Source: JAJDFU01 sp964640855
Lineage (GTDB): Bacteria; Bacteroidota; Bacteroidia; Chitinophagales; Saprospiraceae
Reading direction: 5' to 3'
Length of the DNA: 64,000 nucleotides
Assembly (NCBI GenBank): GCA_964640855.1
Contig: CAZXIX010000002.1
Coordinates: forward strand, 65,379-129,378
Shown here: positions 8,008-16,744 of the stretch, one piece after another
Layout: every line of letters starts with the position of its first letter
How positions within the stretch are numbered: the stretch's first letter is position 1
Position numbers and translations under genes: made by a program
Notes under the pieces: generated by a model
Seen by the model: only the letters and a program-made list of their open reading frames with translations
Told to the model about the DNA's origin: nothing
Databases searched by the model: none

Positions 8008-9753
8008 TCAATCGACTAAATCCGGGTCCGGGGCGGAGCGGAACAGACGTGCCTCGAAATTGGGGAAAGTGGGCGTGAGTACGGGTTCGAAACGCTTGTG
8101 CACAATGACTCGCCCTTTGGCGACATAGAGCCAGATGGCCGGTTGTTGGTCGTAGATGATGCGTTGAAGACGATGGTACATCTCGGTACGCTGTTTTTCG
8201 TCCAGCGTTTGGATCAGCGAATCGATCAATTGATCCGTTTGCGGATTCCCAAAACCGGTCCGGTTCATTCCCTTGCTGGTATGCCACTGCTCACTGGGAT
8301 CCCATAGGCCGGGCGACAGGACTGCCCCCACGAAACCGAGTTCATAGTTTCCCTTGCTGAGATCCTCCCGAATGGCACGGAACTCTTTTTGAACGAGATC
8401 GATCCCTATGCCGGCAGCCTTCGCCTGATTCTGGATCATCAAGCCGAGATACTGATTGGAGTTGGAGACTAGCAGTTCCAGCTCCAGCTCTACGAGTTCT
8501 CCCTCCATTGCCTTGTCGACGATGCCATTGGAGTTGCTGTCCTTCCATCCGGCTTCGGCCAAAAGCTGTTTCGCTTCTTCCGGTTGGTAATCTTTGGGCT
8601 TCAGCTCCGGGTCGTAGAAAGTAGCGGAAGGATGGACGGGGCCGGTGGTGGAGCTGGCTAGCCCTTGCTGTGCCTGAGCAATTATCTCTTCTGCATCAAC
8701 GGCATGGGCCAAAGCCCGGCGAACGCGGCTGTCCTGGAGTTTGGGACTAAGGGTGTTGATGCTGATCATATTCGTTTCCAGTGCCAACGGGGTGTAGAAA
8801 CGGTAATTCTGTTGGACGGAAGCATCCTTTTTCAGGTCCACGAAGGATTGGGCTTGAATCCGGCTGACTACATCCAGTTCCCCCGCTTTTAAAGCTGCCT
8901 GCGTACTGGCGTTGTCTTTCACGATGCGATATACCAACCGATCCGGATAGGCAGCCAGCCCGGAATACTCCTCTGCCAGGGCATCGCCCCACCAATCGGT
9001 TTTGCGCTCCAAAACGATCTGCTGGCCGGAGATCCATTCCTTGAACCGATAGGGTCCGCTTCCACTGATCCGGCTGGAGTCGCGCGAAAAAACCGGCTCC
9101 TGAATCCACTCCGCAAATTGCTGCAGCCCTTCATTCGTTTCGACCTCTTCGGCTATTGCCTCGGGATCGGCAAAAGTCGAGAAGGGAACCTGTGTCATCC
9201 ATCCTTCCGGGTCATACCGATGCCGGGGAAGAACCGAGGTAAGAGTGTTCAACACATCTTCCGCCAAAATGTAGGTGCCCTCCACCCGGACGGTGAAGCG
9301 TTTGGGATTGTGCGCGTCCACTTGCACATCCTGGATGAAATCCAGGTAGGGGCGGTAGCGGGAGGCCGGCACCTGCGGGTGCAATATGGTTTTGAGGGTG
9401 AAGACATAATCGTGGCCGGTAATGGGTTGCCCATCATCCCAGCTGGCCGCTTCGAAGATTTCGTAGGTATAAGCTGTCGTTTGGTCATTGAGACGCTCTA
9501 CTTCAGGGCGGTTTTTCGCAAGCTGGGGGATATACTCGAAGGTCTCGGGGTCCTGTACCATGAGGTACTGGTACATATACTGATGCACCTGGCGAGCGTA
9601 GCCTGAAGTAGTCAGGGGTGGCAAAAGTGCGTCCGGTTCTTCAGCCAACCGAATCACCAGACGATTGTCCCGGGTTTCGGGAGAGGGCGGGGTACAGCCC
9701 CAGAACAACAATAAGGTCAGGTAAGCTGCAAAGGAAAGAAGCTTGGAATTCAT
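8008..9753 (-). CDS. Peptide-type ABC transporter substrate-binding lipoprotein (SBP family 5)
   Basis: About 581 residues, normal for DppA/OppA-like proteins. The N-terminus is a lipoprotein signal with lipobox LFWGC (Cys ~20), so the protein should be tethered to a membrane facing the periplasm. Family 5 features are visible: TAYTYEIFEAASWDDGQPITGHDYVFTLK near the N-terminus, SGPYRFKEW, VRRALAHAVDAEEI, and the domain-closing Gly/Trp-rich stretch near the C-terminus. The ligand (oligopeptides or other) is not predictable. I used the second ATG because it gives the compact signal peptide; a start 12 bases upstream is equally possible. First gene of a three-gene operon with both permeases. Confidence 0.92.
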   Translation of the reverse strand: MNSKLLSFAAYLTLLLFWGCTPPSPETRDNRLVIRLAEEPDALLPPLTTSGYARQVHQYMYQYLMVQDPETFEYIPQLAKNRPEVERLNDQTTAYTYEIFEAASWDDGQPITGHDYVFTLKTILHPQVPASRYRPYLDFIQDVQVDAHNPKRFTVRVEGTYILAEDVLNTLTSVLPRHRYDPEGWMTQVPFSTFADPEAIAEEVETNEGLQQFAEWIQEPVFSRDSSRISGSGPYRFKEWISGQQIVLERKTDWWGDALAEEYSGLAAYPDRLVYRIVKDNASTQAALKAGELDVVSRIQAQSFVDLKKDASVQQNYRFYTPLALETNMISINTLSPKLQDSRVRRALAHAVDAEEIIAQAQQGLASSTTGPVHPSATFYDPELKPKDYQPEEAKQLLAEAGWKDSNSNGIVDKAMEGELVELELELLVSNSNQYLGLMIQNQAKAAGIGIDLVQKEFRAIREDLSKGNYELGFVGAVLSPGLWDPSEQWHTSKGMNRTGFGNPQTDQLIDSLIQTLDEKQRTEMYHRLQRIIYDQQPAIWLYVAKGRVIVHKRFEPVLTPTFPNFEARLFRSAPDPDLVD

Positions 9754-9891
9754 GGGAATGGTCATTATATTTTGGCTACCAGAACTTTAAAATAGAAGAT
9801 TGGCCCAGCAATGGGAAATTTTTTTGTCCTGCCTCTCTGCCGGAATGAACCCCGCTAATGGGAGAGTGTTCTCCACAACAAAAAGGGATTT

Positions 9892-10803
9892 ATGCCAAAG
9901 GTTTTGATCGGAGGAGGTTCCGGCCTGCTGGGGACCCGCCTAAGCCAGATGTTAAGCACGAAGGGATATGAAGTGTGTCACTTATCCCGGAATCCGGATC
10001 CGGAATCGGATTACAAAACCTTTGGATGGGATGTGAAGGGCCAAACACTGGATCTGGCGGCCCTTGCGGGCGTAGATTACCTGATCAACCTGGCAGGAGC
10101 GGGTATTGCCGACAAACCCTGGACCTCCCAAAGGAAAAGGGTGATCATAGAAAGCCGGGCCGGCAGCAATCGATTGCTGGCCGACAGCCTGGCAAGGACA
10201 GGACACCGGCCCAAAGCGTTTCTCTCGTCTTCTGCCATCGGTTTTTACGGGGATAGAGGAGAGGAGATCCTGACGGAAGGCTCATCTTCAGGACAGGGTT
10301 TTCTGCCGGAGAGCACACGGGCATGGGAAGAGTCCCTGGCGGCGCTGGCAGATCTCGGGATACCTGCCTACGGGGTCCGGCTGGGGGTGATCTTGTCCCG
10401 CCGTGCCAAAAGCCTGAAAAACTTCTTACTTCCGGTCTGGTTCTTTACCTCGCCTTATTTTGGCTCCGGGCAACAATGGATGTCCTGGATACACATTGAC
10501 GATGCTTGCCGTTTGTTCATGTTTCTCATGGAAACAGAGCGGGAGTCCGGATTCTACAACGGCACCAGCCCGAACCCCGTGCGGATGAAAGACCTGATGA
10601 AGGAAGTCGGCAGGGCTTGGGACCGTCCAACTCTTTCCTTTTCCATTCCGGCTTCTGTAATGAGGTTATTTCTGGGAGAAATGGCAGACATTCTTCTGGA
10701 CAGCACCCGGGTCATCCCAGATAAAGCAGAGGGAAAGGGTTTCCGGTTTACATTCCCCGACCTGGGAACGGCGCTCAGGGATATACGCAGCCGGAAAGTT
10801 TAG
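9892..10803 (+). CDS. TIGR01777 family NAD-dependent epimerase/dehydratase (YfcH-like)
   Basis: A 303-residue extended short-chain dehydrogenase/reductase-fold protein. The dinucleotide-binding loop IGGGSGLLGTRL is at ~6-17, and the family-typical signature LSSSAIGFYGDRGEE lies at ~110-124. The C-terminal DUF1731 region contains FYNGTSPNPVRMKDLMKEVG and a WxSWIHIDD-type motif (QQWMSWIHIDDACRLF). The members' physiological reaction is not established. It is divergent from the ABC transporter operon, with 126-138 bp between the starts, and convergent with the HAD-fold gene (8 bp apart). Confidence 0.9.
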   Translation: MPKVLIGGGSGLLGTRLSQMLSTKGYEVCHLSRNPDPESDYKTFGWDVKGQTLDLAALAGVDYLINLAGAGIADKPWTSQRKRVIIESRAGSNRLLADSLARTGHRPKAFLSSSAIGFYGDRGEEILTEGSSSGQGFLPESTRAWEESLAALADLGIPAYGVRLGVILSRRAKSLKNFLLPVWFFTSPYFGSGQQWMSWIHIDDACRLFMFLMETERESGFYNGTSPNPVRMKDLMKEVGRAWDRPTLSFSIPASVMRLFLGEMADILLDSTRVIPDKAEGKGFRFTFPDLGTALRDIRSRKV

Positions 10804-10811
10804 GCTTTCCC

Positions 10812-11243
10812 TTAGGGTTTGAAAACCTCGATCTCGTGATTCTGGACGATCAGATCGGTGAACTTTCCCTTGAAGCGGGTGGCCTTGACAATGTGGTTGT
10901 CGATCCAGTGATAGTTGCCTCCTCTGGGTTTGCCGAGCAGCAGATAGTGGTAGTTGAAGCCGTTCTTTTTCAGCCAGCCTTCGGTAACGCTGCGATGCTC
11001 TTCGGTGCGCGAGGTAAAAAAAGTAATGATGTGGCCTTCCTCGTACCACTTGTTGATGATCTTCAGGGCGTCCGGATAAGGAAGGCAGGTCCCCATGCGC
11101 TCGGGTTCCTCGTTGGGAATGTCATCGCAAATCGTACCGTCGATGTCGATCAGGAAGTTCTTGATCCCTTCGGGCAGGACCGGGCTTACTTTCTCCCCTT
11201 TTTTGTTGAGAGTTTCTTTTAGTGCATTGTTTTCATGGCTCAT
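10812..11243 (-). CDS. HAD-superfamily phosphatase-like protein
   Basis: 143 residues. The catalytic motif FLIDIDGTICDD (~30-41) is the HAD nucleophile loop with both Asps; motif II is FFTSRTEEHR, and a later GNYHWIDNHIVKATRF segment supplies the Lys/acidic region. The protein has only a minimal core and no obvious cap domain, as in small C0-type HAD phosphatases. The substrate is unknown. The ATG at 11243 is preferred because it places the motif after a short soluble N-terminus; an earlier start would add 27 residues with no family similarity. Confidence 0.75.
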   Translation of the reverse strand: MSHENNALKETLNKKGEKVSPVLPEGIKNFLIDIDGTICDDIPNEEPERMGTCLPYPDALKIINKWYEEGHIITFFTSRTEEHRSVTEGWLKKNGFNYHYLLLGKPRGGNYHWIDNHIVKATRFKGKFTDLIVQNHEIEVFKP

Positions 11244-11372
11244 GATTACGAACTCTTTTGAGGTTTTTGAAGTCAAAAAAATGGCAGGCAAACCGGGAGA
11301 TTTGGCGCCTGTACTGCGACACATGATAGCTTTTTTGCCGACAGAAGTGCCGGGATGGTCAGGGCGAGGGCA

Positions 11373-12278
11373 TCAAAACTGGATGAGCCGGGTGGGATCA
11401 ATGGCTTTGCCATCCAACCACAACTCAAAATGGAGATGAGGGCCGTCGCTGAACGTACCGGTATTTCCGATTATGGCAATGGCCTCACCAGCTTTCACAA
11501 AACTACCAGCTTTTTTTAACAAAGCCGAATTGTGCTTGTAAAAAGAAATCGCGTTGTTGGCATGTTGAATGCCGATGGTATTTCCCGTTTCCAGCGTCCA
11601 GTCCGAAAAGAAAACGTAGCCGTCGGATACGGCCTTGATGGGGGTATTTTTCGGGGCCAGAATGTCGATGCCCAGGTGATTGCGCTCGGGGCTGAATCCG
11701 AAACTGATCCCTCCGTTTACCGGCGCCAGAAACAAAAGTTCCTCCAAAGAACTGTTGGTCATGGGAAGGCGGGTGGAAGTTTGATATGATACGCTCTGAG
11801 CCAGGGAAGCAGCCTCCTCACGCAGACGTTGGTCGATAGCCGGAATTTCGGGTATCTGCAGGCTATCCAGGTTGGCCAGGGTAGGGCTGTTGGCTTTGGC
11901 TTCCGACTCGCTGATGATCCTCCCGTCCAGAATTCTTTCAATGTTGTCGATATATTGCTGTTGAGCAATCAGAGTCTGCTCCAGTTCGCGGATGTCCTGA
12001 TGGAGCCGAAGCAGTTCCTTACTGGTCCGTAATTCGCCGTAGCCCGGGACGTATTCCCGCAAAGGGGTGAATGCGATAAGGATTACCACAATGCCCCCGA
12101 AGACTACGAGTATGGAACTGACCAGGATGTAGAGATTTAAAGGAGTCAGGCTGTAAGAAGCCACTTCAGCCAATGTATCCGCCCGCATGATCACCAATTG
12201 GTAGGTACTTTTAAGTCGTTTGGTCGAGCGTTTCAGGCGGTCTTTAAGGCCTTGTTTTTTCTTTTGTCCCTCACTCAT
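11373..12278 (-). CDS. M23 family metallopeptidase (LytM-type), membrane anchored
   Basis: 301 residues: a basic cytoplasmic N-terminus, a membrane segment at ~47-70, a coiled-coil-like stretch (~85-125), and a C-terminal M23 domain (~185-300). The zinc-site pattern is complete: HLGIDI (His201, Asp205) and HLHFE (His281 and His283), with the usual Gly-rich turn GNTGTFSDGP. This layout is the common Bacteroidota periplasmic peptidoglycan endopeptidase, which cuts cross-bridges. It is divergent from the PorW gene with about 190 bp between them. Confidence 0.92.
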   Translation of the reverse strand: MSEGQKKKQGLKDRLKRSTKRLKSTYQLVIMRADTLAEVASYSLTPLNLYILVSSILVVFGGIVVILIAFTPLREYVPGYGELRTSKELLRLHQDIRELEQTLIAQQQYIDNIERILDGRIISESEAKANSPTLANLDSLQIPEIPAIDQRLREEAASLAQSVSYQTSTRLPMTNSSLEELLFLAPVNGGISFGFSPERNHLGIDILAPKNTPIKAVSDGYVFFSDWTLETGNTIGIQHANNAISFYKHNSALLKKAGSFVKAGEAIAIIGNTGTFSDGPHLHFELWLDGKAIDPTRLIQF

Positions 12279-12470
12279 TCCACTTCGTTTTACCCGTTCC
12301 GGATCTCTTTTTCCCGGATGCTGGGAAGCCCGGGTTGGCAGTATTGCCGGAATAAAATAATTTTACACTTTTCCAGTTATAGGTACAAGAAATTCGGATC
12401 GTCCGTTGTAGCTGCAAAAGTAACCAATAATCGACAGTGTATATTGCTGTCCGGACGGCAATAAACCGAG

Positions 12471-15400
12471 ATGACTTTGATACGTATTTTGGGCATTGTG
12501 GCAGGGCTGTTTTTGCTTCCCCTCTTGACCGGTTGCGGAACCACCAAAAAGAAGGACCAGGAGGTCACGGGTCTGGGACGTCTGTATCAAAATACCACCG
12601 CCCGGTTCAACGGTTTTTTCAATGGCGAGGAACTGGTCAAGGAAAGCATAGCTTCCCTGGAGCAAACCTATCGGGAAGATTTCACGGAGGTCCTTCCCAT
12701 CTATCCTTATGAGGCCGTGGGTGAAGTAGGTTCTGTTTCCGGTAACCTGGACGCCGCCATCGAAAAAGCCACCATCGTGGTTGCTCTGCACCGGAAAAGC
12801 GATTGGACAGACGATTGTTATCTGCTCGTTGGGAAGGCCCAGTTCCTGAAAAAGGATTATGAGTCAGCGGAAGAGACGCTCCGGTTCATGCTGGCCGAAT
12901 ACGGCGAAGAGGGCCTGGAATTGCAACGTATTCGAAGGGAGAATCAGAAAAAGGGCAAAAAATCGCCCAAATCAAAATCCGGGAAGCGAAAAGACGGCTC
13001 TCAGCCGGTAGAAAAGTCAGAAGCTGAAATTCAAGCTGAAATAGACAAGGAAGAACGAAATGAGCAGGAAGCCAAGGATAAAAAGCAATTCCAAAAGGAG
13101 CTGGACCGTTGGCGCAAAAAGTACAATAAGGCCGTTCGGGCACGCAGGAAAGGAAAAGATGTTCCTTTGCCCAAACGCCCGGGAAGCGAAGAGGAGGAAG
13201 AAGAGGAAAATAACCCGGAAGTCGAAGAGCCCGCTCAGGTCACCGCCAGCAAGGACGATGTGCCCGTACCCCCGCCTCCTCCTCCCCCGCCTCCTAAAGA
13301 AGAAGACGATCCCAATTACTTCCTTTATCGCAAGCCGGCCTGGCAGGAAGCCAAGCTGTGGATGGCCCGCACGCTGCTTCACCGCGATAAAAAAGAGGAG
13401 GCTGTCCGATACCTCCGCCAGCTCAATGCCGATCCGAGTACTTTTCCCGAAGTACGTCGGGAAATTCCCATTCTCCAGGCTTACATCCATTTGCAGGAAG
13501 GAGAGCTCGCTGAAGCCAGCGAGGCTCTGGCCCTGGGTGCCCGCTTGCAGACCCAAGGCGCCAAAAAAGCACGCTACACCTTTATTCTGGGGCAGTTGTA
13601 CGTTGAGCAGGAAGGGTATGCACAAGCCCGGGAGGCATTCCGCAGCGTAATGAAGCTCACGAATGATTTCGAGATGGAGTTCAACAGCCGCCTCAATATG
13701 GCCCTGGCCGAGCATAAGTCCCGGACCGTACCTATGCAGGAGATCGTAGCGGATCTGGACAAAATGCTCCGGGAAGAAAAATACTTCGACTATCGGGATC
13801 AGATCTATTACACCAAAGCCATGTTGGCCTTGGAGTTGGGGGATCGTTCGGAAGCCATCGTCAATCTGCAAAAGGCCCTGAATGTTTCGCAGCGCAATCA
13901 ATCCCAGAAGGCCAATGCTTACCTGAAAATGGCCGATCTCTACTTCGAGGATGAAAACTACGTCCGGGCTAAAAACTACTACGACAGCACGCTGATGGTA
14001 CTGCCGGTAGAGGACAATGATTACCAGCGCGCTGCCCTGTGGGCCAACAACCTGACTGCCATAGCAGAGGCCCTCACGACCATCGAGTTGCAAGATAGTT
14101 TGCTTCGCATTAGCCGACTCAGCGAAACCGATAAAAGAAAGCTGGCCTTTGAAATTCAGCAAAAGCGGGATGAGGAGCGCCTGCGGGCCGCAACGAAATC
14201 GGCTGTTGGGTCCGGAGCCGGCAATACGGCGGCTATTCGCAGGCCTACCGGTACCGGAAGTGGAAATGAACCCCTTTTCTTTGCGTACGACGATCGGTTG
14301 CTCAAACGGGGTATGCGGGATTTTGAAAGGAAATGGGGCGACCGTCCCCTGGAAGACAACTGGAGGCGTTCTCAACGAGCCGGAGCCGAACTGTTTGCCG
14401 AGGATCAGGCGGAGGAGGCGGAAGCCATTCCCGAAACGGTATTTTCGGATGAGGCCATCGACGAGATCCTGGATGAGGTCCCGGATACGGAAGAGGAGAT
14501 CGCTGCCGCCGAGATGAAAGTGCAGGACGCCTACTTCGCTCTGGGGGGGCTGTACCGGGACAAGCTGGAAGATTTCGCCAAATCGACCGAAAGCCTGGAA
14601 ACCTTGCTGGCGCGCTTCCCCGATACCAATTTGGATCTCGACGCCTGGTACCTGCTCTACCTAAATGCACTGGAAACCCGGCAGACTGCCAAGGCAGAAA
14701 TGTACAAAAACCGGATCATAAGCAAGTACCCGGAATCCAATTACGCCAAGGTGCTCAAGGATCCGAATTACGCCCGCGAGATGATGGAAAAAGAATCCGA
14801 GATCCATCAGTTCTATGCGCGGGCCTTTTCCCAATACGAGCGGGAAAATGTAAACGAGGTCCATAAAATGTGTGTGGAAGCAGCCAACAAGTTTGATCCC
14901 GAACACCCCATGCAGGCCAAGTTTGCCCTATTGGACGCCTTGGCGGTGGGGAAAATAGAAGGCAAAGAGGTTTATAGCCAGGCTTTGCAAAAGGTGTCTA
15001 CGGGGTATCGGGACACGGATGAGGCCCGTCAGGCCCGAGAGATGTTGCGGTTGCTGGGCGGTGCGGTGGCCGCGCTACCAGGGGGGCAGGAAATCGACAT
15101 GACCGAATTCCGGCCGGAAAAGAATGCCGTTCATTACGTTCTGGTGGCTTTGCACGAAGAAAATGTCAATGTCAATGTCATCACGGAGGTGATCAACGAA
15201 TTCAACACTCAGTTCTTTCAGCAGTCCCGTTTGCGCGTAGCCAACATTTACCTGGGGCCCACACCTAAGGACCGTAAGCCCGTCATCGTCATTCGCCGCT
15301 TCAAGAATGAAGCTGAAGCCATGAGCTATTACGATGCGTATGTCCAAAACAAGGATGCCTTCATCGGAGGCGACGCGTACGATGTGCTGCCCATCTCCCA

Positions 15401-15479
15401 AAACAACTATCGCCAGGTCTTGCGCAATAAAACCGTGGATGGATACAAGACCTTTTTCCAGCAGATGTATGTGAAATAG
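12471..15479 (+). CDS. porW: PorW/SprE-type lipoprotein of the type IX secretion system
   Basis: A 1002-residue lipoprotein with lipobox LLTGC (Cys22). The family-typical start GLGRLYQNTTARFNGFFNGEELVKES follows directly, as in PorW (Porphyromonas) and SprE (Flavobacterium), which connect the T9SS translocon to its outer-membrane plug complex. Most of the protein consists of TPR-like helical repeats, e.g. RAKNYYDSTLMVLP. Residues ~158-285 form a highly charged low-complexity insert (Lys/Arg-rich then Glu-rich) ending in a nine-proline run at about 13268-13296. The C-terminal ~80 residues match a conserved tail with INEFNTQFF and DRKPVIVIRRF. It ends before an inverted repeat that separates it from DUF2480. 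Confidence 0.9.
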   Translation: MTLIRILGIVAGLFLLPLLTGCGTTKKKDQEVTGLGRLYQNTTARFNGFFNGEELVKESIASLEQTYREDFTEVLPIYPYEAVGEVGSVSGNLDAAIEKATIVVALHRKSDWTDDCYLLVGKAQFLKKDYESAEETLRFMLAEYGEEGLELQRIRRENQKKGKKSPKSKSGKRKDGSQPVEKSEAEIQAEIDKEERNEQEAKDKKQFQKELDRWRKKYNKAVRARRKGKDVPLPKRPGSEEEEEEENNPEVEEPAQVTASKDDVPVPPPPPPPPPKEEDDPNYFLYRKPAWQEAKLWMARTLLHRDKKEEAVRYLRQLNADPSTFPEVRREIPILQAYIHLQEGELAEASEALALGARLQTQGAKKARYTFILGQLYVEQEGYAQAREAFRSVMKLTNDFEMEFNSRLNMALAEHKSRTVPMQEIVADLDKMLREEKYFDYRDQIYYTKAMLALELGDRSEAIVNLQKALNVSQRNQSQKANAYLKMADLYFEDENYVRAKNYYDSTLMVLPVEDNDYQRAALWANNLTAIAEALTTIELQDSLLRISRLSETDKRKLAFEIQQKRDEERLRAATKSAVGSGAGNTAAIRRPTGTGSGNEPLFFAYDDRLLKRGMRDFERKWGDRPLEDNWRRSQRAGAELFAEDQAEEAEAIPETVFSDEAIDEILDEVPDTEEEIAAAEMKVQDAYFALGGLYRDKLEDFAKSTESLETLLARFPDTNLDLDAWYLLYLNALETRQTAKAEMYKNRIISKYPESNYAKVLKDPNYAREMMEKESEIHQFYARAFSQYERENVNEVHKMCVEAANKFDPEHPMQAKFALLDALAVGKIEGKEVYSQALQKVSTGYRDTDEARQAREMLRLLGGAVAALPGGQEIDMTEFRPEKNAVHYVLVALHEENVNVNVITEVINEFNTQFFQQSRLRVANIYLGPTPKDRKPVIVIRRFKNEAEAMSYYDAYVQNKDAFIGGDAYDVLPISQNNYRQVLRNKTVDGYKTFFQQMYVK

Positions 15480-15482
15480 GAT

Positions 15483-15553
15483 CGGCGGTTTCAACCGCCG
15501 GGCGGGCCAGGTTGAATTTTCGTGATCCGCCGCCCGGCGACTGAAAATCGCCG
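15483..15553. terminator. Long GC-rich inverted repeat between convergent genes
   Basis: The inner arms CGCCGGGCGG (15496-15505) and CCGCCCGGCG (15530-15539) are perfectly complementary. The outer arms 15483-15493 and 15542-15553 also pair with a mismatch or bulge, and a small GGCGGTT/AACCGCC hairpin can form inside the left half. It fills the gap between the PorW stop and the DUF2480 stop, so it most likely terminates transcription from both sides. Confidence 0.65.
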
Positions 15554-16066
15554 TTACTTTTTCTTATAAATCGGCACCGTACTGCAGGGCTCGCCGTACA
15601 TGATGCTCTTGGCCAGGGGGCGCAGTCGGCGCGTGAGGGCCAGATAGGCCGCCGGAGGCACAGGCTTGTCGCTGCAACCTTTGATCACGATGCGCTGATC
15701 TTCATACTCGTCAACCGGCAAAGCCGTGATCACTTTTTCGTAGTGCTGCTTCAGGTATTCCTCTTTCGGGCCTTGAAAGACATCGGCTGCAAAAGGCTCG
15801 GCCAGACTGGCGACGAGCATATACGCCCATACGGGTATGATGGCGTCTGTGGAGCAATAGACCAACAGGACCTTCCCTTCATACTGCGACCAGTCGTGTT
15901 CTTTCAGGTCGCCGCGGAACTCCTTCTCTTTCAGGATGAGCTCCATATACAGATAATCCTTCAGGTCAAAATCGACCAGCTCCGCTTGCGGGAAATGCTC
16001 TTCCAGGTTCAGGGTGATGATTCCGGATTTGGCAACCCGGTTCACCAGTGGTTTGTCTTCAGTCAT
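15554..16066 (-). CDS. DUF2480 family protein
   Basis: 170 residues, the usual length for this Bacteroidota-specific family. Typical stretches include LVNRVAKSGIITLNLEEHFP near the N-terminus and DLKDYLYMELILKEKEFR and YCSTDAIIPVWAYMLVAS further on. The function is not established. I chose the ATG at 16066 because the longer reading frame is only the ScpB gene read in another phase. The start lies 8 bp inside the end of scpB on the same strand, which suggests translational coupling, a neighbourhood that may hint at a housekeeping role. Confidence 0.9.
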   Translation of the reverse strand: MTEDKPLVNRVAKSGIITLNLEEHFPQAELVDFDLKDYLYMELILKEKEFRGDLKEHDWSQYEGKVLLVYCSTDAIIPVWAYMLVASLAEPFAADVFQGPKEEYLKQHYEKVITALPVDEYEDQRIVIKGCSDKPVPPAAYLALTRRLRPLAKSIMYGEPCSTVPIYKKK

Positions 16067-16679
16067 CGCTTTCTTCTTCCTTTTTTTGTTCTTGCGGCAG
16101 GACTTCGCCGGTTTCTTCGATCGGGGCTTTTTCTCCGATCTCCTGATCCGGTCCCTTGAAGTCCCTGGGACGCGGTAGATCCTCAAGGCCTTTCAATCCA
16201 AAATAGTCCATGAACTTCTGGCTGGTTCCGTACAACAACGGCCTACCCGGCCCTTCGCTGCGTCCTACTATAGAAACAAGCTCCTTTTCCAATAGTTTCT
16301 GCAAGGCATAGTCGCAGTTGACCCCCCGGATCTTCTCCAGTTCGCTTTTCGGGACCGGCTGTTTGTAAGCCACGATGGCGAGCGTCTCCAGGGCAGCACG
16401 CGACAGGCGCTTCCGGGTGGTCAGTTTCAGGTAGGTGCCTACCGTATGGTGAAAAGCCGGCTTGGTCAGCATCTGAAAGCCACCGGCGATCTCTACGATC
16501 TCCAGAGACCGGTCTTCCTGAGCGTAAACTTCCCGAAGTTGCGCAAGGGCATCCTCAACCTCGTTTTTCTTGAAGGGGGTACCCAGGACCTCCTCCAGAA
16601 CGGCCTTCATCTCCTTGGTCGTAATGGGATCTTCCGAAGCAAAGATCAGGCTTTCGATATGCTTTTGCAGTGGTTCCAT
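16059..16679 (-). CDS. scpB: ScpB, SMC-Scp condensin subunit
   Basis: A 206-residue winged-helix protein with the ScpB pattern: HIESLIFASEDPITTKEM at the N-terminus and the conserved YLKLTTRKRLSRAALETLAIVAYKQPVPKSELEKIRGVNCDYALQKLLEKELV stretch (~83-134), here shown only as a description of position. It forms a complex with ScpA and SMC that helps condense and segregate chromosomes. The extended charged C-terminus (~180-206) overlaps the DUF2480 start. No scpA or smc gene is in the window. Confidence 0.94.
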   Translation of the reverse strand: MEPLQKHIESLIFASEDPITTKEMKAVLEEVLGTPFKKNEVEDALAQLREVYAQEDRSLEIVEIAGGFQMLTKPAFHHTVGTYLKLTTRKRLSRAALETLAIVAYKQPVPKSELEKIRGVNCDYALQKLLEKELVSIVGRSEGPGRPLLYGTSQKFMDYFGLKGLEDLPRPRDFKGPDQEIGEKAPIEETGEVLPQEQKKEEESDD

Positions 16680-16744
16680 GAAGCGTAAATATAGTCAAGA
16701 GGCAAAACTTGGATGAGGCTTGCTTGCACACATCCATGGTCGAT

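Noticed and set aside
13017..14375. 452-codon minus-strand frame inside the PorW gene
   Set aside because: Antisense shadow produced by codon bias; PorW has a consistent family pattern in the plus strand.
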